Shown piece after piece: positions 45,091 to 54,772 of a stretch of 64,000 nucleotides of DNA. The DNA is from Bordetella genomosp. 13 (GTDB taxonomy: Bacteria; Pseudomonadota; Gammaproteobacteria; Burkholderiales; Burkholderiaceae_B): the NCBI RefSeq assembly GCF_007679965.1, contig NZ_VEHL01000004.1, forward strand, positions 1-64,000. The letters run 5' to 3'. Below the pieces are notes generated by a model. The model was not told the origin of the DNA. It saw only the letters and a program-made list of their open reading frames with translations, and ran no database searches. Every line of letters begins with the position of its first letter. Position 1 is the first letter of the stretch. The position numbers were made by a program, and so were the translations under genes.

Positions 45091-45948
45091 ATGCAGGCAC
45101 TTTGGATGTTGTTGGCGTCCGCGATGTTCGCCATCATGGGGTCGTTCGTGAAGCTGGGTGTCGACCACGGCGCCACGCTGCCCCAGGTGATTCTCTTTCG
45201 CGGCCTGCCCTCGGTGGTCCTGCTGCTGATCTGGGCCCGGGCCGGTCGCCAGTCCATCCTGCCCACCAGTTGGCGCCTGCACCTGTGGCGCAACGTGGCG
45301 GGCGTCTCGTCCATGTGGCTGGGTTTCTTCGCCGTATCCCACCTGCCGCTGGCCACCGCCACCAGCCTGAACTACACCGCGCCCCTGTTCATCGCCTGCT
45401 GGATGCTGGGGTGGGGCGGCGCTCAGCGCGATCCCGTGCGCATCGCGGCAGTGGCCGTGGGGTTCTTCGGCGTCATCGCCGTGCTGCGGCCCAGCATCGG
45501 GGAAGACCAATGGATGGCCGCGCTGGCCGGCCTGGTGGCCGGCGCCATGTCCGCCGTGGCCATGATGCAGATCCGCCAGCTGGGCCGCATCGGCGAGCCC
45601 GAGTGGCGTACCGTGCTGTTCTTCTCGGTGGGGGTGTGCGTCAGCAGCTTCGTCGGCCTGGGCGTCGGCGGCTGGGGGCACGCCGACCTGACCGGCTACC
45701 TCTCGCTGATCGGCGTGGGCACCGCGGGCCTGTTCGGCCAGTTGGCGCTGACGCGCGCCTTCGGCCACGGCTCGGCGCTGCTGACGGCGGCGCTGCAATA
45801 CACCACTATCATCTTCGCCGCGCTGATCGGCATGGGATTCTGGGGCGACGTGCTCGACGGCTTCGCCTGGACGGGCATCGGCATGATCATCTGCGCGGGC
45901 CTGCTGTCGGTCTGGCGCACGATGCGCGAGCCGGCCTCGGCGCGGTAA
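45091..45948 (+). CDS. EamA-family DMT transporter
   Basis: A 285-residue inner-membrane protein with ten hydrophobic segments (ALWMLLASAMFAIMGSFVKLG; ALAGLVAGAMSAVAMMQIRQLG). It resembles the S-adenosylmethionine/riboflavin-type EamA exporters only in general layout; the substrate is unknown. It is divergent from htpX and is the third EamA gene within about 5 kb. No strong ribosome binding site is seen. Confidence 0.88.
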   Translation: MQALWMLLASAMFAIMGSFVKLGVDHGATLPQVILFRGLPSVVLLLIWARAGRQSILPTSWRLHLWRNVAGVSSMWLGFFAVSHLPLATATSLNYTAPLFIACWMLGWGGAQRDPVRIAAVAVGFFGVIAVLRPSIGEDQWMAALAGLVAGAMSAVAMMQIRQLGRIGEPEWRTVLFFSVGVCVSSFVGLGVGGWGHADLTGYLSLIGVGTAGLFGQLALTRAFGHGSALLTAALQYTTIIFAALIGMGFWGDVLDGFAWTGIGMIICAGLLSVWRTMREPASAR

Positions 45949-46103
45949 GGGCTCGGACGCTGCCTGCCCCGCAAGGCGGCGGGGCGGCTTGGCGGCGGTC
46001 CCGGATCGGCCGATCGCGACCGCGCCGCTGCGCGATGTGGATACACTGTTCCCATGCGGGCCTGATCGCCAGGCTTCCGGCAGCCCTTCCTTGGAGTACT
46101 TCC

Positions 46104-46967
46104 ATGACCACCCCCCTGATCTCGGTGACTGAACTGGCCGCGCGTGTAGAGGCCGGCGACGCCGACAGCGGCGAACTGCGCATCTTCGACGTCCGGCACG
46201 ACCTGATGGACGCCACCGCCGGCCGCCGCGCCTTCGAACCCGGCCACGTTCCGGGCGCGCGCTTCCTGGACCACGAGACCGAGCTGTGCGCCGCGAAGAC
46301 CGGCCGCAACGGCCGCCACCCGCTGCCCGACCGGGATCGATTCGCCGGCCTGATGGCGGCGCACGGCGTGCGTCCAGATACCCTGGTAGTGGCGTATGAC
46401 GCCAGCGGCGGCACCTTCGCCGCGCATCTGTGGTGGATGCTGCGCTGGATCGGGCACGAGCACGTGGTGGTGCTGGATGGCGGATGGCAGGCCTGGAACG
46501 CCGCCGGCCTGCCGGTGCAGGCGGGTCCCGCCGCGCCGCTGGCGCCGTTGCCGGATGCGAAGGCGGGGCGTCAACTGGTGGGCGCGGTGGACGTGCAGGC
46601 CGTGCTGGCCAATATCGAGCAGCCCGATTTCTCGCTGCTTGATGCCCGCGCGGCCAACCGCTATCGCGGCGAGGTCGAGCCCATCGATCCAGTCGCCGGC
46701 CACATTCCGGGGGCGCTGAACCGTCCCAACAGCGAGAACCTGGAGGCCGACGGCCGGTTCAAGGCGCCCGCGCAGCTGCGCGTCGAATTCGAGACCCTGC
46801 TGGCCGGCCGCGCGCCCGGATCCATCGTGCACCAGTGCGGCTCGGGCATTTCGGCCTGCCACAATCTGCTGGCCATGGAAATGGCGGGCCTGGGCGGTTC
46901 GCGCCTGTATCCCGGCTCGTGGAGCGAGTGGGTGGCGGATCCCGCCCGGCCGGTGGCCAAGGGCTGA
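46104..46967 (+). CDS. sseA: 3-mercaptopyruvate/thiosulfate sulfurtransferase
   Basis: A 287-residue protein with two rhodanese domains. The first (about 1-130) is inactive in type; the second holds the active-site loop VHQCGSGISACHN (about residues 239-251), where CGSG(V/I) is typical of mercaptopyruvate sulfurtransferases rather than thiosulfate sulfurtransferases. It transfers sulfur to thiols or cyanide. TTGGAG lies upstream of the ATG. It is convergent with the HD-domain gene, only four bases away. Confidence 0.92.
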   Translation: MTTPLISVTELAARVEAGDADSGELRIFDVRHDLMDATAGRRAFEPGHVPGARFLDHETELCAAKTGRNGRHPLPDRDRFAGLMAAHGVRPDTLVVAYDASGGTFAAHLWWMLRWIGHEHVVVLDGGWQAWNAAGLPVQAGPAAPLAPLPDAKAGRQLVGAVDVQAVLANIEQPDFSLLDARAANRYRGEVEPIDPVAGHIPGALNRPNSENLEADGRFKAPAQLRVEFETLLAGRAPGSIVHQCGSGISACHNLLAMEMAGLGGSRLYPGSWSEWVADPARPVAKG

Positions 46968-46971
46968 GCGC

Positions 46972-47535
46972 CTAACGGGACGCCACCGCCACGCGCGAGA
47001 TGCCTTCGGCCACGCCCAGGAAGTAGTCCAGCGAGCCGGTGGACATGGTGGGCGACTTGGCCATGTCGTCCCAGCGGCGCAGCCGGATGGCGTCCGGCGC
47101 GCCGGGCAGGGCGGCGAAGTCGGTCGCCTGCATGGCGTCGAAGCTGCCGCCCTGCAGCGCCAGGCTGCGGCGCGAATCCTCGGACAGCAGCTGCAGGTAG
47201 CCCGGCTCGACGAAGCTGAGATACCGCTTGGCTTCGACGTGCAGGCGGATGGGTTCGAGCACGCCGCCGCCGAACAGTCCGCGCAGGAACGGCAGCACGA
47301 AATACTGGTGCTTGTCGTCGATGCCCGCCAGGGTGGGCGTGGCGGGATGGTCGGCCAGCAGGTGGCCCAGGTCGTGCAGCAGACAGGCCGTCACCAGCTC
47401 CGGGCTGGCGCCGTTCTGCTCGGCCAGGGTTGCCGTCTGCAGCGCGTGCCGCAGGTGGCTGACCGGCTCGCCGTCGTAGGCGCGGTGGCCGCGCTCGAGG
47501 AAAATCCGTTCGATGTCGCTCAGGCTCAGGGCCAT
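46972..47535 (-). CDS. PhnZ-like HD-domain protein of phosphonate degradation
   Basis: A 187-residue mixed-valent di-iron oxygenase-like HD protein. YDGEPVSHLRHALQTA (His30) and LLHDLGHLL (His54, Asp55, His58), DDKHQ (His76), RLHVEAKRYL (His99, Lys103) and RWDDMAK reproduce the metal and substrate ligands of PhnZ, which oxidatively cleaves (R)-1-hydroxy-2-aminoethylphosphonate to glycine and phosphate. AAGGAG precedes the ATG. It lies 11 bases from the LysR gene on the same strand, beside the AEP transporter. PhnY, which would make the hydroxylated substrate, is not in the window, so the true substrate may differ. Confidence 0.85.
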   Translation of the reverse strand: MALSLSDIERIFLERGHRAYDGEPVSHLRHALQTATLAEQNGASPELVTACLLHDLGHLLADHPATPTLAGIDDKHQYFVLPFLRGLFGGGVLEPIRLHVEAKRYLSFVEPGYLQLLSEDSRRSLALQGGSFDAMQATDFAALPGAPDAIRLRRWDDMAKSPTMSTGSLDYFLGVAEGISRVAVASR

Positions 47536-47546
47536 GATCACTCCTT

Positions 47547-48488
47547 TCAGCCCGGGCTTCCCGCGGCGGCAGGGGCCATCTCCAGGAAGCGGGCAATCAG
47601 CTGCGCGGGCTGCCGCTCGCGCAGGCAATAGAGATACTCGTGCATCAGGATTTCAGCGTCCGCCACGGCCAAAGTGGCCAGTTCAGTATGCGCCGGAATC
47701 TCGCGGCTCGGAATCAGGCTGATCCCGAGGTTGAACAGGACGGCCTGGCGGATGGATTCGCGGCTGCCGATCTCCAGCACCCGCTTGGGGGCGACCCCCG
47801 CTTCCTGCAAAGCCTGTTCCGTTAGTTGCCGAGTCATGGAGCCAGGTTCCCGTAACAGCAAGGTATATTGCGCGACGTCGTGCAGGCTGGCCTGGGCGCG
47901 GCCAGCCAGCGGGTGGCTGCGGTGCATCACGATGCGTAGCGGATCGCTGGCGATCTGGCGGCGGTAAAGGTGCGCGTCCTGCATCAGGTAGGACGAAGTG
48001 GCCACTTCGATGCGGTAATCCTGCAGCGCCTGCAGCATGGAGTGCGAGTTGCCGATGGTCAGCACCAGGTCCACGCCCGGATAGCGCTGGTTGTAGCGCT
48101 GCACGGTCTCCATGATGTAGTAGGGGCCGGTGGCGCCGATGCGCAGGTGGCCTTCGCGCAGGTCGCTGGCATCGCGCAGGCGGAACTCGATCTCGGTTTC
48201 CTGCTGCACCAGCTTCTCGACCTGGGGCATCAGCCGGCGGCCGGCCTCGGACAGGTGCAGGCCGCGGCCCTGGCGATGGAACAGTTCCAGGCCATAGCGC
48301 GATTCCAGCTGGCGCAACTGGGCGGTGACGGTGGGTTGGCTGACGCCCAGCTGGGCGGCGGCCTTGGTGACGGTGCCGCAGCGCGCCACGGCATAGAAGG
48401 ATTTGAGTTCGGCGACCAGCACGGTACGCGACGCCTTCACGAAAAATCGAGGACCGGCCAGTTCACCAAAATTCCTTGATGTTTTCAT
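47547..48488 (-). CDS. LysR regulator of aminoethylphosphonate catabolism
   Basis: A 313-residue LysR-type regulator. The DNA-binding domain (about residues 22-85: LVAELKSFYAVARCGTVTKA, then AAQLGVSQPTVTAQLRQLESRYGLELFH) resembles the LysR group found with AEP genes. It is divergent from the transporter ATPase gene with an 87-base shared region, and upstream of the PhnZ-like gene. It probably senses AEP or a breakdown product. The start is an ATG at 48488 without a strong ribosome binding site; the frame is open further upstream. Confidence 0.88.
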   Translation of the reverse strand: MKTSRNFGELAGPRFFVKASRTVLVAELKSFYAVARCGTVTKAAAQLGVSQPTVTAQLRQLESRYGLELFHRQGRGLHLSEAGRRLMPQVEKLVQQETEIEFRLRDASDLREGHLRIGATGPYYIMETVQRYNQRYPGVDLVLTIGNSHSMLQALQDYRIEVATSSYLMQDAHLYRRQIASDPLRIVMHRSHPLAGRAQASLHDVAQYTLLLREPGSMTRQLTEQALQEAGVAPKRVLEIGSRESIRQAVLFNLGISLIPSREIPAHTELATLAVADAEILMHEYLYCLRERQPAQLIARFLEMAPAAAGSPG

Positions 48489-48575
48489 TACTGCATTTTC
48501 GAGAAGTGTAATAAATGGTGCATGCGCGCCTCCGATACTGGCGGGGTACCTGGTCAGACCCGAAGGAGACACGCC

Positions 48576-49652
48576 ATGGCACTTCCCGAGCAGGCGTTCC
48601 TTTCGGTGCGCAATCTCGTCAAGCACTACGGGCCGCATCGCGCGTTGTCCGACGTGTCGCTGGACATCCAGGCGGGCGAGCTCGTGTGCCTGCTGGGGCC
48701 GTCGGGCTGCGGCAAGACCACGTTGCTGCGCGCCATCGCGGGGCTCGAGCAGCAGGACAGCGGCGCCATCGTGCTCGGCGGGCGCGACATCTCCCGCGCG
48801 CCGCCGCAGGCGCGCGACTACGGCATCCTGTTCCAGTCCTACGCGCTGTTTCCCAACCTGACGGTGGCGCAGAACGTGGCCTACGGCTTGGGCGGCCGAC
48901 TGGGCCAGCGCGCCCGGGTGGCCGCGCGCGTGGCCGACATGCTCGAGATGGTCGGCCTGGCCGGCATCGCCGCGAAGTACCCCGGCCAGATCTCGGGCGG
49001 CCAGCAGCAGCGCGTGGCGCTGGCCCGCGCGCTGGCCCCTTCGCCCTCGCTGCTGCTGCTGGACGAACCCATGTCGGCGCTGGACGCCCGCGTGCGGGAC
49101 CACCTGCGCACCGAGCTGCGCGCCTTGCAGCGCCGCCTGTCCATCACCACGCTGATGGTCACGCACGACCAGGAAGAGGCCATGGTGATGGCCGACCGCA
49201 TCGCCGTGATGAACGCAGGCGTGATCGAGCAGGTCGGCACGCCGCGCGAACTCTATCGCACGCCCGCCTCGGCCTTCATCGCCGATTTCGTGGGCGAGGC
49301 CAACTGGCTGCCCTACGAGCGCATCGAGGCGCACCGGGCCCGCGTGGGCCGGCACGTGCTGGCCGTCGACCGTCCGCTGGGCGACGCGGCGGGCCGGCTG
49401 TTCCTGCGGCCCGAGGCCGTGCGCGTCAGCACGGCGCGGCCCGACGGGGCGGCCAACGCGCTGCTGGCCGAGGTGCTGGACGGCGTGTTCCTGGGGCGCG
49501 GCTATCGGATGTCGTTGCAGCCCGAAGGCATGCCGGGCACGACCCTGCAGTCCATCGTTTCCAGTGAAACCGGGGATGCCCTGCTGGGCGCCCACGCCGC
49601 CGGCCGTTGCTGGGTGGAGCTGCCTCGGGATGCGCTACGTGCCTACGCTTGA
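48576..49652 (+). CDS. phnT: 2-aminoethylphosphonate ABC transporter, ATPase
   Basis: A 358-residue ABC ATPase. Walker A is LLGPSGCGKTTLL, the signature is ISGGQQQRVALARAL, Walker B is LLLLDEPMSALD, and an H-loop follows (VTHDQEEAMVMADRI). A C-terminal TOBE-like domain (about 270-358) is typical of iron- and phosphonate-type importers. AGGAG lies before the ATG. It overlaps the permease gene by 23 bases, and the whole gene set permease-phnX-binding protein-FAD oxidoreductase follows on the same strand, which identifies AEP as the likely cargo. Confidence 0.9.
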   Translation: MALPEQAFLSVRNLVKHYGPHRALSDVSLDIQAGELVCLLGPSGCGKTTLLRAIAGLEQQDSGAIVLGGRDISRAPPQARDYGILFQSYALFPNLTVAQNVAYGLGGRLGQRARVAARVADMLEMVGLAGIAAKYPGQISGGQQQRVALARALAPSPSLLLLDEPMSALDARVRDHLRTELRALQRRLSITTLMVTHDQEEAMVMADRIAVMNAGVIEQVGTPRELYRTPASAFIADFVGEANWLPYERIEAHRARVGRHVLAVDRPLGDAAGRLFLRPEAVRVSTARPDGAANALLAEVLDGVFLGRGYRMSLQPEGMPGTTLQSIVSSETGDALLGAHAAGRCWVELPRDALRAYA

Positions 49653-51477
49653 ATCGCAAGGGGGAGCCGGGGCCGCGTCCCTACACGCATCCGCACCCGC
49701 GACGGGCTACGCATCTGCATCGCCCGCGAGACGTGCGGTCACCGCCGGTTCCTCGGGCGCCGGCCCCGGACACGGCCAGCCCGCGATCCCCGCCCGCCGT
49801 CCGCTGCCCGCCTGGGCCTCGCACCTGGGCGCGCCCGCAGGGCAGTCGCTCTACGCGCTGCTGCTGGTCCTGTTCCTGGCCCTGCCGCTGGCCGCGATCC
49901 TGGTCCGCGCGTTCGGCGGCGATGGCGATGGCGTGGCGCTGATCGCCAAGATCGTCGGCGACGCCGCTTTCCTGGGCATGGTCGGCCGCAGCCTGGCGGT
50001 GGGCGCCACCACCGTGCTGCTGGTGGTGCCCAGCGCCTATGCGTACGCCTATGGCCTGGCGCGCTCGCGTATCCCGGGCAAGGGCGCGTTGCGGCTGGCG
50101 GCGCTGCTTCCGCTGCTGGCGCCGTCGCTGCTGCCCGGCATCGCGCTCATCTACCTGCTGGGCAACCAAGGCCTGCTGAAGGCGCTGTCGGGCGGCCAGA
50201 CCATCTACGGCTTCTGGGGCATCGTCGTGGGCGAGGCGTTCTACACCTTCCCGCACGCGCTGATGATCCTGCTGACGGGCCTGAGCCTGGCCGACGGCCG
50301 GTTGTACGACGCGGCGCGGGCCATGGGCGCCGGCCCGCTGCGCACCTTCATGACGGTGACGCTGCCCGGCACGCGCTACGCCGTGTTCTCGGCCTGCTGC
50401 CTGGTGTTCACGCTGACCGTCACCGACTTCGGCGTGCCCAAGGTGGTGGGCGGCGACTACAACGTGCTGGCCATGGAAGCCTACAAGGCCGTGTTGGGGC
50501 AGCAGAACTTCGCCAAGGGCGCCGCCATCGGCATCCTGTTGCTGGTGCCGGCCGCGCTGACCTTCCTGTGCGACCGCCATCTGCGGACCCGTGCCGGCGC
50601 CGCCTTGAGCGGCCGCGCCCAGCCCTACGCACCGGGCCGCAATCCCGGCCGCGACGCGATTTTCCTGGGCCTGCTGGCCGTGCTGGCGCTGTTCATCGTC
50701 GGCATCGTCGGCGTGGCGGTGTGGGCCTCGTTCGTGAAGATGTGGCCGTACAACCTGACGTTGGCGCTGCGTTCGTACGACTTCGACAACATGGATGGCG
50801 GCGGTTGGCTGGCATGGCGCAACAGCGTGCGGCTGGCCTGCTGGACCGCCGTGGTGGGCACCGCGCTGGTGTTCACGGGCGCCTGGCTGCTGGAGAAGCT
50901 GCCCGCGCGCCGTCGCCCCGCGCAGGCGCTGCGCGGCGCCACCCGCGCGCTGGCGCTCACGCCCATGGCCGTACCCGGCCTGGTGCTGGGGCTGGGCTAC
51001 ATCTTCTTCTTCAACCATCCGGCCAATCCGCTGGCGCCGCTGTACGGCACGATGGCGCTGCTGGTGGCTTGCTCCATCGTGCACTTCTACACCAGCGCGC
51101 ACCTGACGGCGACCACCGCGCTGAACGCGCTCGATCCGGAGTTCGAGGCCGCCTCGGCTTCGCTGAAAGTGCCCGCGCCCATCACGTTCCTGCGCGTGAC
51201 GCTGCCGATGTGCCTGCCCGCCGTGATCGACACCGCGCGCTATCTCTTCATCTCGGCCATGACCACCGTGTCGGCCGTGGTGTTTCTCTACAGCCCGCAA
51301 ACCGTGCTGGCCTCCGTGGCCGTGCTGAACATGGATGACGCGGGCTTCATCGGACCGGCCGCCGCCATGTGCACGGTGATCATGGCCACCTCGGCCATGG
51401 CCGCCTTGCTGCTGCACCTGGCCAGCCGCGCGCTGGTGGCGCGCACCCAGGCCTGGCGCCGTCCGGCTCTTTCCTGA
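49630..51477 (+). CDS. AEP ABC transporter permease, two fused membrane domains
   Basis: A 615-residue inner-membrane protein with about twelve hydrophobic segments. Two copies of the ABC permease EAA loop are visible: [20 protein letters not shown] in the first half and [22 protein letters not shown] in the second, so it is a fused pair of permease domains as in the PhnU-type AEP transporters. The first 70 residues are low-complexity (Ala/Pro/Gly). The start at 49630 overlaps the ATPase gene by 23 bases; an ATG at 49564 is in frame but deeper in that gene. Confidence 0.88.
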   Translation: MRYVPTLESQGGAGAASLHASAPATGYASASPARRAVTAGSSGAGPGHGQPAIPARRPLPAWASHLGAPAGQSLYALLLVLFLALPLAAILVRAFGGDGDGVALIAKIVGDAAFLGMVGRSLAVGATTVLLVVPSAYAYAYGLARSRIPGKGALRLAALLPLLAPSLLPGIALIYLLGNQGLLKALSGGQTIYGFWGIVVGEAFYTFPHALMILLTGLSLADGRLYDAARAMGAGPLRTFMTVTLPGTRYAVFSACCLVFTLTVTDFGVPKVVGGDYNVLAMEAYKAVLGQQNFAKGAAIGILLLVPAALTFLCDRHLRTRAGAALSGRAQPYAPGRNPGRDAIFLGLLAVLALFIVGIVGVAVWASFVKMWPYNLTLALRSYDFDNMDGGGWLAWRNSVRLACWTAVVGTALVFTGAWLLEKLPARRRPAQALRGATRALALTPMAVPGLVLGLGYIFFFNHPANPLAPLYGTMALLVACSIVHFYTSAHLTATTALNALDPEFEAASASLKVPAPITFLRVTLPMCLPAVIDTARYLFISAMTTVSAVVFLYSPQTVLASVAVLNMDDAGFIGPAAAMCTVIMATSAMAALLLHLASRALVARTQAWRRPALS

Positions 51478-51481
51478 TGGG

Positions 51482-52324
51482 ATGTCTCGCACCATGACGC
51501 AAACGCAATTGCCCGTCCGCCTAGAGGCGGTGATCTTCGACTGGGCCGGCACCCTGGTGGACTTCGGTTCGTTCGCGCCCACCCGCGTGTTCGTCGACGC
51601 CTTCGCCCAATTCGGCATGACGGTCACGCTGCAGGAAGCGCGCGGCCCCATGGGCATGGGCAAGTGGGACCACATCCGCACGCTGTGCAACGACCCGGGC
51701 ATCGCCGGCCAGTATCGCGAGCGCTTCGGCCGCACGCCCACCGACGACGACGTCACCGCCATCTACGAACGCTTCCTGCCCATGCAGGTGGCCAAGGTGG
51801 CGCAGTACTCGGCGCCCATTCCCGGCGCGGCCGACGTGCTGCGCACGCTGCGCGCGCAAGGCCTGAAACTGGGCTCCTGCTCGGGCTATCCCGAGGTCGT
51901 GATGCGCCACGTGCGCGAGCGCGCCGAACCCGAAGGCATCCGTCCCGACTGCGTGGTCGCCAGCGACGACGTGCCGCGCGCGCGGCCCGCGCCCGGCATG
52001 GCGCTGCGCAACGTGGTGCTGATGGGCCTGGCCGACGTGGCCGGCTGCGTGAAGGTCGACGACACCGCGCCCGGCATCGAAGAAGGCCGGCGCGCCGGCA
52101 TGTGGACCGTGGGCCTGCTGCTGTCCGGCAACGCCGCCGGCCTGTCGCTGGACGAATACCAGGCGCTGGACGATGCGGGCCACGAGGCCGCGCGCCTGCG
52201 TGCCCGCGCCGAGCTGACGCGCGCCGCGCCGCACTACTTGATCGACACCGTCACCGAGCTGCCCGCCGTGCTGGAGCAGATCGCGGCACGCCTGGCGGCC
52301 GGCGAACGGCCGCAGCAGTGCTGA
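51482..52324 (+). CDS. phnX: Phosphonoacetaldehyde hydrolase
   Basis: A 280-residue HAD-superfamily enzyme. [15 protein letters not shown] carries the nucleophilic Asp20, and [13 protein letters not shown] the Schiff-base Lys61 that defines phosphonatases; [10 protein letters not shown] and [20 protein letters not shown] are further HAD motifs. It splits phosphonoacetaldehyde into acetaldehyde and phosphate. The gene starts four bases after the permease stop; a start at 51494 is possible. A GC hairpin (52349-52357/52365-52373) follows before the binding-protein gene. Confidence 0.95.
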   Translation: MSRTMTQTQLPVRLEAVIFDWAGTLVDFGSFAPTRVFVDAFAQFGMTVTLQEARGPMGMGKWDHIRTLCNDPGIAGQYRERFGRTPTDDDVTAIYERFLPMQVAKVAQYSAPIPGAADVLRTLRAQGLKLGSCSGYPEVVMRHVRERAEPEGIRPDCVVASDDVPRARPAPGMALRNVVLMGLADVAGCVKVDDTAPGIEEGRRAGMWTVGLLLSGNAAGLSLDEYQALDDAGHEAARLRARAELTRAAPHYLIDTVTELPAVLEQIAARLAAGERPQQC

Positions 52325-52348
52325 GGTCTTTTGGCCGCATCGACGCCG

Positions 52349-52373
52349 GGCGGCCGGGCCGACACCGGCCGCC
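52349..52373 (+). other. Intercistronic hairpin before the binding-protein gene
   Basis: GGCGGCCGG (52349-52357) pairs perfectly with CCGGCCGCC (52365-52373), loop of seven bases, no T-run. Such hairpins between cistrons often protect the mRNA and allow uneven expression; here it would favour the periplasmic binding protein that follows. Confidence 0.6.
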
Positions 52374-52493
52374 TTACTGGCGCGATGCCTTCCCGGCGCC
52401 CGCGCGCGGCGGCCTGCCGCGCGGTGGTACGCAAGCCGACGGGCTGAACACGTTTTCGCCGCACCTACAACAACCCTACGCAGGAGTCACCTC

Positions 52494-53516
52494 ATGAAGC
52501 GATATTCCCTCACGCTGGCGGCCTTGGCGCTGGCCGGCCTCAGCGGCGCCGCGGCCGCCGACACCACGCTCACCGTCTACACCGCGCTGGAAGCCGACCA
52601 GATCAGGGCCTACCAAACCGCCTTCGAGAAAGCCAATCCCGACATCAAGATCCAGTGGGTGCGCGACTCCACCGGCATCGTCACGGCCAAGCTGCTGGCC
52701 GAGAAGAACAACCCCAAGGCCGACGTCATCTGGGGCCTGGCCGGCACGTCGCTGGGCCTGATGGCCAAGGAAGGCATGCTGGAACCCTACGCGCCCAGGG
52801 GCCTGGACCAGATCGACGCCAAGATGCGCGACGCGGCCGCCACGCCGTCGTGGGTCGGCATGGACGCCTTCGCCGCGGCCGTGTGCGTGAACACCATCGA
52901 GGCCAAGAAACAGAACCTGCCCATGCCCGCCTCGTGGCAGGACCTGACCAAGCCGGTGTACGCCGGCAAGATCGTCATGCCTAATCCAGCCTCGTCGGGC
53001 ACGGGCTTCCTGGATGTCAGCGCCTGGCTGCAGATCTTCGGCGAGGACAAGGGCTGGGCCTTCATGGACGCCCTGCACAAGAACATCGGCAGCTACACGC
53101 ATTCGGGCTCCAAGCCCTGCAACATGGCCGCCGCCGGCGAGTTCCCCATCGGCGTGTCGTTCGACTACCGCGCCGCCAAGCTGAAGGCCGACGGCGCGCC
53201 GATCGAGCCCGTGTTCCCGTCCGAAGGACTGGGCTGGGAAGTCGAAGCCACCGCCATCGTCAAGGGCACGAAGAATATGGACGCCGCCAGAAAGCTGGCC
53301 GACTTCTCCGCCAGCCGCGAAGCCAACGAGCTGTACAAGACCAACTTCGCCGTGCTGGCTATCCCGTCGGTGGCCACCTCCAATCCCAACCTGCCGGCGG
53401 ACCTGGGCAGCCGCATGATCAAGAACGACTTCGTGTGGGCGGCCTCCAACCGCGACAAGATCCTGGCCGAGTGGACGAAGCGCTACGACGGCAAATCCGA
53501 GCCCAAGAAAAAATGA
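52494..53516 (+). CDS. phnS: AEP-binding periplasmic protein
   Basis: A 340-residue solute-binding protein with a signal peptide cleaved after about residue 22 (GAAAA-DTT). TLTVYTALEADQIRAYQTAFEKANPDIKIQWVRDSTG and VIWGLAGTSLGLMAKEG are of the iron/AEP-type extracellular binding proteins. It delivers 2-aminoethylphosphonate to the PhnT-permease complex. It lies 169 bases after phnX, and its stop overlaps the next gene by four bases. Confidence 0.92.
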   Translation: MKRYSLTLAALALAGLSGAAAADTTLTVYTALEADQIRAYQTAFEKANPDIKIQWVRDSTGIVTAKLLAEKNNPKADVIWGLAGTSLGLMAKEGMLEPYAPRGLDQIDAKMRDAAATPSWVGMDAFAAAVCVNTIEAKKQNLPMPASWQDLTKPVYAGKIVMPNPASSGTGFLDVSAWLQIFGEDKGWAFMDALHKNIGSYTHSGSKPCNMAAAGEFPIGVSFDYRAAKLKADGAPIEPVFPSEGLGWEVEATAIVKGTKNMDAARKLADFSASREANELYKTNFAVLAIPSVATSNPNLPADLGSRMIKNDFVWAASNRDKILAEWTKRYDGKSEPKKK

Positions 53517-54640
53517 AGACGTATGACGTAGTGGTGGTCGGCGCCGGGATTCTCGGCGTCGCCCATGCCTGGGCCGCGGCGCGCCGCGGCCTGTCGGTGG
53601 CCGTGGTGGAACGCAGCCGTCAGGCGCACGGCGCCACCGTGCGCAATTTCGGCCAGGTGCTGGTGACCGGCCAGGCGCCGGGGCTGATGGCCGAGCACGC
53701 CCGCCAGGCGCGCGAGCTGTGGCTGCAACTGGCCGGCCGTGCGGGCTTCCACGTGCGCGCCAACGGCAGCCTGGTGGTGGCGCGCACGGCGCAGGAAGAG
53801 GACGTGCTGCAGGAGTTCATGGCCACGCGCCACGACGCCGAAGGCTATCGCGCCGAGATGCTGACGGGCCGCGAACTGGCCGGCCTGTTCGGCGGCCGCC
53901 TAGGCCATCACCGCGCCGCGCTGCGCGGCCTGGACGACCTGCAGGTGTACTCGCGCGAGACGCTGCCCACCATTACGGCCTACCTGGCCAACGACCTGGG
54001 CGTGCAGTTCGAGACCGCCACGCTGGCGCGCGCGGCGGCGGGCGGCGAGGTCCACACCTCGGCCGGCACGCTGCGCGCCCGGCACGTCTTCGTGTGCCCC
54101 GGCCACGACTATCTGACGCTGTATCCCGAGTTGTTCGCGCCGCTTGCGCTCGAGGTCTCGCGCCTGCAGATGCTGCGCGTGCGCTTCGAGACGCATGCCT
54201 TCGATCTGGACCGCCCGTTGCTGACGGGCCTGTCGTGCGTGCACTACGGCGCCTGGTCGGACCTGCCGTCGGCCCAGGCGCTGCGCGCGACGTTGCAGGA
54301 ACGGCATCCCGAGCTGCTCGCGCACGGCATCCACCTGCTGATCAGCCCCACGCCGTATGGAGAGTTGATCGTGGGCGACTCGCACGCGTACGGCGTGGAC
54401 GCCTCGCCGTTCAACGCGGAGGCGGTCGACGACATGATGCTGGACCTGGCCTCGCAGGCGCTGGCGTGCCGGTTGAAGGTGGTCGAGCGCTGGCAGGGGG
54501 TGTACGGGGCGCATGGACCGGCGCCGTTCTCGGTGCTTCAAGCCGATGCGCAGACGACGGTGGCGGTGATGCACTCCGGCGTCGGGATGACGGTGGGCTT
54601 GGCGATTGGTGAGAATGCCGTAGCTGGCGTGCTTGGCTGA
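53513..54640 (+). CDS. FAD oxidoreductase of phosphonate clusters
   Basis: A 375-residue DAO-family flavoprotein. VVVGAGILGVAHAWAAARRG is the FAD dinucleotide motif, ATVRNFGQVLVTGQ lies where amine oxidases contact the flavin, and VMHSGVGMTVGLAIGENAV closes the FAD site. Relatives occur in AEP clusters and some oxidatively deaminate N-methylated AEP to phosphonoacetaldehyde. No phnW aminotransferase is present in the window, so this enzyme is the likely supplier of substrate for PhnX. Its ATG overlaps the preceding stop (ATGA). A terminator follows at 54656-54713. Confidence 0.9.
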   Translation: MKTYDVVVVGAGILGVAHAWAAARRGLSVAVVERSRQAHGATVRNFGQVLVTGQAPGLMAEHARQARELWLQLAGRAGFHVRANGSLVVARTAQEEDVLQEFMATRHDAEGYRAEMLTGRELAGLFGGRLGHHRAALRGLDDLQVYSRETLPTITAYLANDLGVQFETATLARAAAGGEVHTSAGTLRARHVFVCPGHDYLTLYPELFAPLALEVSRLQMLRVRFETHAFDLDRPLLTGLSCVHYGAWSDLPSAQALRATLQERHPELLAHGIHLLISPTPYGELIVGDSHAYGVDASPFNAEAVDDMMLDLASQALACRLKVVERWQGVYGAHGPAPFSVLQADAQTTVAVMHSGVGMTVGLAIGENAVAGVLG

Positions 54641-54655
54641 CGTTGGAGTTGGTTG

Positions 54656-54713
54656 ATGCCCGAGGTGATTGAGGTATCACGTTAGTGATGGTCCTGATCC
54701 TCTCGGGCATTTT
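54656..54713 (+). terminator. Terminator at the end of the phosphonate operon
   Basis: TGCCCGAG (54657-54664) pairs with CTCGGGCA (54702-54709), with a small inner hairpin (ATCAC/GTGAT) and a TTTT tail. It follows the FAD oxidoreductase gene by 16 bases. Confidence 0.75.
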
Positions 54714-54772
54714 CTCGTTCTGTGATGCGGTGGTTCGAGTTCTTGAGCCGCCGCGGGCAGTCATGCGGGGTC

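Noticed and set aside
52349-52373. Transcription terminator after phnX
   Set aside because: The hairpin has no T-run, and the following genes belong to the same pathway and strand, so an intercistronic stabilising hairpin is more likely.
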